Part shown: positions 60,079 to 64,000 of the stretch, one piece after another
Numbering within the stretch: position 1 is the first letter of the stretch
Layout of the letters: each line of letters opens with the position of its first letter
Assembly (NCBI GenBank): GCA_949292175.1
Contig: CASEYJ010000004.1
Span: 62,001-126,000 of the forward strand
DNA length: 64,000 nt
From: an uncultured bacterium
GTDB taxonomy: Bacteria; Cyanobacteriota; Vampirovibrionia; Gastranaerophilales; Gastranaerophilaceae
Direction: 5' to 3'
Position numbers and translations under genes: made by a program
The notes under the pieces: model-generated
Database searches by the model: none
What the model saw: the letters and a program-made list of their open reading frames with translations, nothing else
Told to the model about the DNA's origin: nothing

Positions 60079-63075
60079 TTAGATTTGATCGAGCGGGTGT
60101 TGTTTGTTCCATTCTGCTCGAATTCTTGCTTGCTCAGCATTATGAGCATCCCTTTTAGAGACGGCTGCATTACGATCCGGACCGTTATAAAGGATATTTC
60201 CACATTTATCCTTAACGATGTACATACCAGAACTAGACTGAGAAATTGAGGCTGTATTTTTACCGTTAACAGCAACCCCGACTTTTCTATAATTCATTGT
60301 GGCAGCTTTCTTTTCCAAGTCAAGATCATATTTGCCATCAAGAATTGAATCAGGTAACCAATATGCATCAGCAAGAGTTTTGCCATCAACTTCAATATGT
60401 GGAACTGCAGCTTGTCCGTTTACTATACCGTTTTCAGGAATACCTGTTGCACGACGAACCTCACGTATTGCAGCTTTCAAATCTTTTGGATTAGTGATAC
60501 CATATTTTGCTGCAATTACACTTGAAAGAGTTTCACCTCTCTGAAGTTTATAGCCATGATTTTCAATTTTAACCTCTTGTTGTACAACTTTTTCTTCCAT
60601 TGTTGCATCACATACCTCTGGAGCTTCAATTGTTTCCACCCCAAGTTCAGCAATAGCCTCCGGCTCTTCCTTAATTTCATAACCATAACTTGAACGGAAC
60701 TTATCTTTTACGGTTTCGTCATTCGCATAATCATCCTTGGTCTTTTTCTTGAATAAGTAGCTTAAGCCTTTCAAACCAGCCGCGGTACCTGCACCAATTG
60801 CAGCACCTTTAAGGATATTGATAGGTTCAAACTTAGGACGAGCCTGACCTTCGTATGGAGCTTCAACTTCTTTTTCATATTCAACGCTGACGTCTTCTTT
60901 ATATTCATATTGAACATCTTTTTTGTAACTATCAGTCCAATCTACTTTGGCAGAACCTGTACCTGTACCTGTACCGTGTCCGATACCTGTACCTGTACCT
61001 GTACCTTGACCATACCCAATACCAGTACCTGTACCGTGTCCAATACCTGTACCTTCACCGGTAATTGTAACCGGAGTTGTTGTAGTTTGTCTTCCTGTTT
61101 CAGTCCAAGCACCTGTTAGAGGGTCAGTATGTCCGGTGATTGTTGTCACTGTACTATTTCCAGTACCGGTAATTGTACCGGAAATTGGACCGGAAACCTC
61201 ACCACTGATAGGTCCTGATACATCACCGAATACTGTACCGGAAATTGGACCGGAAACCTCACCAGTAATTTCACCTGTTACAGTTGTTGTACCACTAACA
61301 GTTCCTTCGACCGTAGTTGTACCAATACCGCTAACTGTCGTATTAACAACACCTTGAGCTAACGCTAGAACGGTTCCGCTGTATTTTACAGTAGATGCAC
61401 ATTTATATAATTCACCACCAAGGGCAGCCAAACCACCAGCTCCTGCACCAGCCAAGGCAGCTTTTCCAATTTCTTTGCCTCTCTTTTTGTAGGTATTGTC
61501 ACCAGCAACTTGAAGTCCAGCAATAGCAAACATTTGACGAGCATCTGTTCTATCGCCCATTGTTGCAGGTTTTGCCTGTGCTTTTAATCTTTTCTTTTCT
61601 TTTGTTTCTTCTAGCGCTTCTGCATTTTTATTTTCTGTTGCTAAACGTACAAATTCCGATGTTGATGCATAATAATCAGCATCCTTTGTTGTATTAGTGC
61701 GTTGCACGTTGGGATCAGGAGATTGCCCGTTACTCAGCTTAAGCATTGAATGCTTATATCTTTCACTGTCAAATACCCAAGCTTGTCCATTCTTGTCTGT
61801 AAAAGTAGGAGTTTCTCCAGCTTTTGGTGCACGACAACCAAACTTAAGAGGTTCTCTCATGATAATCTCACGGTGGTCTTTTTCTAAGTGAGTATTATTA
61901 GCATCTGGATTAGCCTTCTCTGCTTCTTTAGCAGATTTCTTATCCCAAGAAACTACCGTATTTTCAAAATTTTGTTTATACGTTTCGAATTCCAATTGAG
62001 ACTCTGCAGATTCGTGTAACATTTGTTCTTCAATAGTTTCATACTTTTTAATACTATCTTGTCTTAATTTCTGAATATCAGATTGCAACTTTTCTATATC
62101 TTTCTGAGTCAAAGATTTATCATTTTGCATCTTATCACGAATTTTGTTTATTTGGTTTTTGTGTGTAATCTGCTCTTTCAATTCACCTCTTGCAAGTTCC
62201 CTTTCTTGAGCAGGAGTAAGAGTTCCGGAAGCTGTAGCATCACCTGATGCAAGTTGTCTTGCCGCAATTCCGTCTTCAATTGCCATAAGGTTCATTAATG
62301 CCTTTGCCTGCTCAAAACGTTTATGAGCATAATAAGAGTCAACTCCACGAACATCAAATGATTCATTTTCTCCTAACTGACCAGGATATCTCTTATTAAA
62401 CTCATTCTTTAATTGTTCGAGTTGTTTTTTCTCTTCTTCTGTAAGTTCTTTAACTTTACCATCTTCACCTGGAACACCCATAAGAGCAGCCATTTGTTCG
62501 TTTAAACCATAATGCTTAACTTTTGTTCCATCAGGCTTTGTTTCAACCCAGCCTTTTAATTTTTTATCAACTTCAGCTTTTTCTTCATCGGTGAAACACA
62601 ACTGATAAAATGCTACTTTGTTAGCATTTTCATCTCTTGCGCTTACACTCTTAGCAAGCTTATCCAGCTGAGGACCAAATGAAGTTTCGATTGCTTCATT
62701 TAATTTTTGGTCATTTGTGGCAACGCTTTCTTGCTTAGCGAATTCTGCCTTAATTTCTTCATATCTTTTCTTTTGAATATCCTTGTTAGCTTTACCTTTG
62801 TCATCAACTAATGGATATTCATTTTTTGCAATTGCATCCATTGAAAACTGAACTCGATTTTCTCCAGTTTTCTTAGCTGCACCTCGGGATCCATACCCGA
62901 CAGTAACAGCATCTGCGTCTGTAACCTCTTTTCCATTCAAAAGAGCTTGCAATTCATTTTTGGTAATCTCACCGGACATTTTCTTTAGATCATCCTCTGA
63001 GAGTTTATACTTCTTGCCATTTACAAGATAAACTCCAGCCTGGAGATTATTGTTGCTTACTTCACCAGCACCCAT
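60079..63075 (-). CDS. Very large LysM protein with Gly/Thr-Ser repeat region
   Basis: The 998 residues have no signal peptide. The N-terminal 480 residues are charged and largely helical, with coiled-coil parts (QKDIEKLQSDIQKLRQDSIKKYETIEEQ). A hydrophobic Gly/Ala-rich segment follows near 540. A repeat region of VSGPISGTV-type units (about 590-645) and GTGTGIGHG-type units (about 670-708) leads to a second hydrophobic stretch (GAAIGAGTAAGLKGLSYLF). A LysM domain lies at about 840-900 (LQRGETLSSVIAAKYGITNPKDLKAAI). A C-terminal part ends in KDKCGNILYNGPDRNAAV. LysM binds peptidoglycan, so export is expected by a route other than Sec, or the hydrophobic parts anchor it. Function is unknown. 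Confidence 0.65.
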   Translation of the reverse strand: MGAGEVSNNNLQAGVYLVNGKKYKLSEDDLKKMSGEITKNELQALLNGKEVTDADAVTVGYGSRGAAKKTGENRVQFSMDAIAKNEYPLVDDKGKANKDIQKKRYEEIKAEFAKQESVATNDQKLNEAIETSFGPQLDKLAKSVSARDENANKVAFYQLCFTDEEKAEVDKKLKGWVETKPDGTKVKHYGLNEQMAALMGVPGEDGKVKELTEEEKKQLEQLKNEFNKRYPGQLGENESFDVRGVDSYYAHKRFEQAKALMNLMAIEDGIAARQLASGDATASGTLTPAQERELARGELKEQITHKNQINKIRDKMQNDKSLTQKDIEKLQSDIQKLRQDSIKKYETIEEQMLHESAESQLEFETYKQNFENTVVSWDKKSAKEAEKANPDANNTHLEKDHREIIMREPLKFGCRAPKAGETPTFTDKNGQAWVFDSERYKHSMLKLSNGQSPDPNVQRTNTTKDADYYASTSEFVRLATENKNAEALEETKEKKRLKAQAKPATMGDRTDARQMFAIAGLQVAGDNTYKKRGKEIGKAALAGAGAGGLAALGGELYKCASTVKYSGTVLALAQGVVNTTVSGIGTTTVEGTVSGTTTVTGEITGEVSGPISGTVFGDVSGPISGEVSGPISGTITGTGNSTVTTITGHTDPLTGAWTETGRQTTTTPVTITGEGTGIGHGTGTGIGYGQGTGTGTGIGHGTGTGTGSAKVDWTDSYKKDVQYEYKEDVSVEYEKEVEAPYEGQARPKFEPINILKGAAIGAGTAAGLKGLSYLFKKKTKDDYANDETVKDKFRSSYGYEIKEEPEAIAELGVETIEAPEVCDATMEEKVVQQEVKIENHGYKLQRGETLSSVIAAKYGITNPKDLKAAIREVRRATGIPENGIVNGQAAVPHIEVDGKTLADAYWLPDSILDGKYDLDLEKKAATMNYRKVGVAVNGKNTASISQSSSGMYIVKDKCGNILYNGPDRNAAVSKRDAHNAEQARIRAEWNKQHPLDQI
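60953..61060. repeat. Hexanucleotide ACCTGT repeat tract in the LysM gene
   Basis: The plus strand carries repeated ACCTGT units with variants (ACCGTG, TCCGAT). These encode Gly-Thr pairs on the minus strand. It is the second long six-base in-frame tract in the window. Confidence 0.75.
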
Positions 63076-63341
63076 AATACATCCTTTCTGTCCATTTTTG
63101 GGGAAATGGATCGTTTTACTTTAATACTTCTCTATACACATATAAAAACATCGTATCGGCACGAATTGCCCAGAACTTTAATAATTTCAAAGCTTATTAT
63201 CAAAAACCCTTTAAGCACAAGGGTTTTCAGAATAAAATACAACTTAATATATCTTAATAAAGTATATTATTAAAATATGTAACATATATACAATATATAT
63301 GTTAATAAAATACGAACAGGTGGTATATGTATAATATAACC
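63076..63341. other. Intergenic region upstream of the LysM gene
   Basis: This AT-rich stretch separates the LysM gene from the small-RNA candidates. It holds an AAACCCTT/AAGGGTTT hairpin (63203-63227) without a downstream T run, a TATAAT at 63330-63335, and AAAGGA for the LysM gene's own start. I see no open frame of note. Confidence 0.45.
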
Positions 63342-63415
63342 ATTTTCTTTATTTTCTCCTACACACACTAACCTTTTACACATTGAGATAAGTCGTTCTT
63401 TGAACGACTCTTTTT
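63342..63415 (+). ncRNA. Candidate small RNA with terminator, plus strand
   Basis: A TATAAT at 63330-63335 predicts a start near 63342. The segment has no ORF and includes a C/T-rich stretch (TTTTCTCCTAC) that could pair with Shine-Dalgarno sequences. It ends in AGTCGTTC-TTT-GAACGACT followed by C and TTTTT (63391-63415). No -35 is evident, so the call is tentative. Confidence 0.35.
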
Positions 63416-63433
63416 ATATGCGAGGGAAAGTAT

Positions 63434-63505
63434 AAAAAAAAAGCTATGTACTTTAAGGTGCATAGCTGTTGATTAGGGATATGTGTATCTTAGTCTCTAA
63501 GGAGT
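63434..63505 (-). ncRNA. Candidate small RNA with terminator, minus strand
   Basis: On the minus strand a TATAAC (complement of 63512-63517) could start an RNA of about 70 bases. It contains CTTAG-AGA-CTAAG and ends in an AGCTATG/CATAGCT stem followed by nine T's. Its end faces that of the plus-strand candidate about 20 bases away. No ORF is evident. Confidence 0.38.
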
Positions 63506-63611
63506 ACAGTGTTATATTAGCAAAGCAAGTAAAAAATGAAATCATACATTTTTATGATGTTTTTAAAAAATTATTTAACGAGAAAATATATTAAAAATAT
63601 AAAGCCACCTG

Positions 63612-63639
63612 TTGACAAACGAGTTTGATTATGTACAAT
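63612..63639 (+). promoter_or_regulatory. Promoter of tRNA-Ser
   Basis: A perfect TTGACA (63612-63617) and a TACAAT (63634-63639) are 16 bases apart, 24 bases before the tRNA. Confidence 0.75.
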
Positions 63640-63663
63640 AGAATTACATCCGAACAATCGTGT

Positions 63664-63750
63664 GGAGGAGTGCCAGAGCGGTTGATTGGAGCAGTCTTGA
63701 AAACTGTCGAACGTTCACGCGTTCCGTGGGTTCGAATCCCACCTCCTCCT
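63664..63750 (+). tRNA. tRNA-Ser (anticodon UGA)
   Basis: A class II tRNA with an acceptor stem GGAGGAG/CTCCTCC, D stem CCA/TGG, anticodon loop CTTGAAA, a long variable arm (GAACG/CGTTC) and T arm GTGGG-TTCGAAT-CCCAC. The anticodon TGA reads UCA and other UCN serine codons. CCA is not encoded. The discriminator base read from this folding is T, where many bacterial serine tRNAs have G. Confidence 0.95.
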
Positions 63751-63756
63751 AATTTA

Positions 63757-63785
63757 AAAGCCACCTATCAAAGGTGGCTTTTTTA
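63757..63785 (+). terminator. Terminator of tRNA-Ser
   Basis: AAAAGCCACCT and AGGTGGCTTTT pair with a short loop and are followed by a T run directly after the tRNA gene. Confidence 0.85.
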
Positions 63786-63908
63786 GTGCAGTAATTATCT
63801 AAGAATGTGTTTTAAGTCATTTTATAACATTTTCCTATAACACTAAATTCTAGCACTCTGAACAGGCATTTCCACACCAGAGATGATATGGCAAAGCCCG
63901 GAGTCTAG

Positions 63909-63936
63909 TTTATTAAACAAAAGTTCATGGTATAAT
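63909..63936 (+). promoter_or_regulatory. Promoter of the gene starting at the right edge
   Basis: A weak -35 (TTTATT at 63909-63914) and a perfect TATAAT (63931-63936) with TGG before it form an extended -10 promoter 16 bases apart. Confidence 0.55.
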
Positions 63937-63960
63937 CCTTAAATAAGGATATGTCGTATT

Positions 63961-64000
63961 ATGTTAATAAAAAAAATAGGTATTGCTAAATATGCATTAA
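63961..64000 (+). CDS. Partial gene, 3' end cut by window edge
   Basis: An open frame starts at ATG 63961 and runs off the window as MLIKKIGIAKYAL. AAGGAT lies about ten bases upstream, and a promoter is at 63909-63936. The visible 13 residues (a basic start with hydrophobic residues) do not allow identification. Confidence 0.4.
   Translation, partial: MLIKKIGIAKYAL

Noticed and set aside
60953..61060. CRISPR array
   Set aside because: The repeats are six-base coding units without unique spacers; no cas genes are nearby.

Overview
The window is a low-GC chromosomal segment from a Gram-negative, fermentative bacterium. My best placement is a gut-type non-photosynthetic cyanobacterial relative (Melainabacteria/Vampirovibrionia, order Gastranaerophilales). 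The grounds are a Ycf45-type ATPase with an R3H tail (typical of cyanobacteria and plastids), an LptF/G lipopolysaccharide-export permease, flagellar genes, an exported filamentous-haemagglutinin-type adhesin, ADP-forming acetate-CoA ligase as an energy enzyme, and the absence of any photosynthetic or respiratory gene here. The placement is inference; no rRNA gene is present. I see no insertion sequence, prophage or CRISPR array.

Layout. 0-2.8 kb: the 3' part of lspA, an RluD-type pseudouridine synthase, a LapA-like membrane protein and a hypothetical P/T-rich protein. 2.8-6.2 kb: a GNAT-like protein divergent from a tandem pair of zinc alcohol/polyol dehydrogenases, then a 51-codon small gene. 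6.2-7.1 kb: rplU-rpmA on the minus strand with a strong promoter and structured leader. 7.1-13.1 kb: a tightly overlapping peptidoglycan/division operon murF-mraY-murD-ftsW-murG. 13.2-17.8 kb: a membrane glycosyltransferase, then folC, cysE and tyrS on the minus strand. 18.0-21.7 kb: flagellar export/C-ring operon (fliN-like, fliO, fliP, fliQ, fliR). 21.7-28.1 kb: the Ycf45-like ATPase, two TPR proteins, DAHP synthase, two paralogous secreted proteins and a 47-residue small gene. 28.4-30.2 kb: rpsB and tsf. 30.2-39.6 kb: a 1405-residue GH13-like protein, ahcY, a ferredoxin, deoB, a ROK sugar kinase and small proteins. 39.7-42 kb: a second flagellar cluster (fliJ, fliK-like, flgE/F/G-like). 42-51 kb: a radical SAM protein, ADP-forming acetate-CoA ligase, several lineage-type hypothetical proteins, lptF/G and a PEP carboxykinase. 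51-60 kb: a 1169-residue adhesin with a C-terminal PilZ domain, aroC, a solute-binding lipoprotein, trmFO, and an Fe-S scaffold-like gene paired with a GGGtGRT-family gene. 60-64 kb: a 998-residue LysM protein, two candidate convergent small RNAs, tRNA-Ser(UGA) and the start of a further gene.

How the genes fit together. The window supplies envelope building (mur genes, ftsW, lptF/G, glycosyltransferase, lspA), a flagellum split over two loci, translation (rplU, rpmA, rpsB, tsf, tyrS, trmFO, rluD, tRNA-Ser), shikimate ends (aroF, aroC), and anaerobic carbon metabolism (ROK kinase, GH13-like enzyme, PEP carboxykinase, ADP-forming acetate-CoA ligase, ferredoxin). The least explained parts are the exported PilZ adhesin, the highly expressed-looking Fe-S scaffold/GGGtGRT pair, a shared N-terminal peptide ending in Phe-x-Gly on three unrelated proteins, the FliQ tail, and the two small-RNA candidates near the right end.
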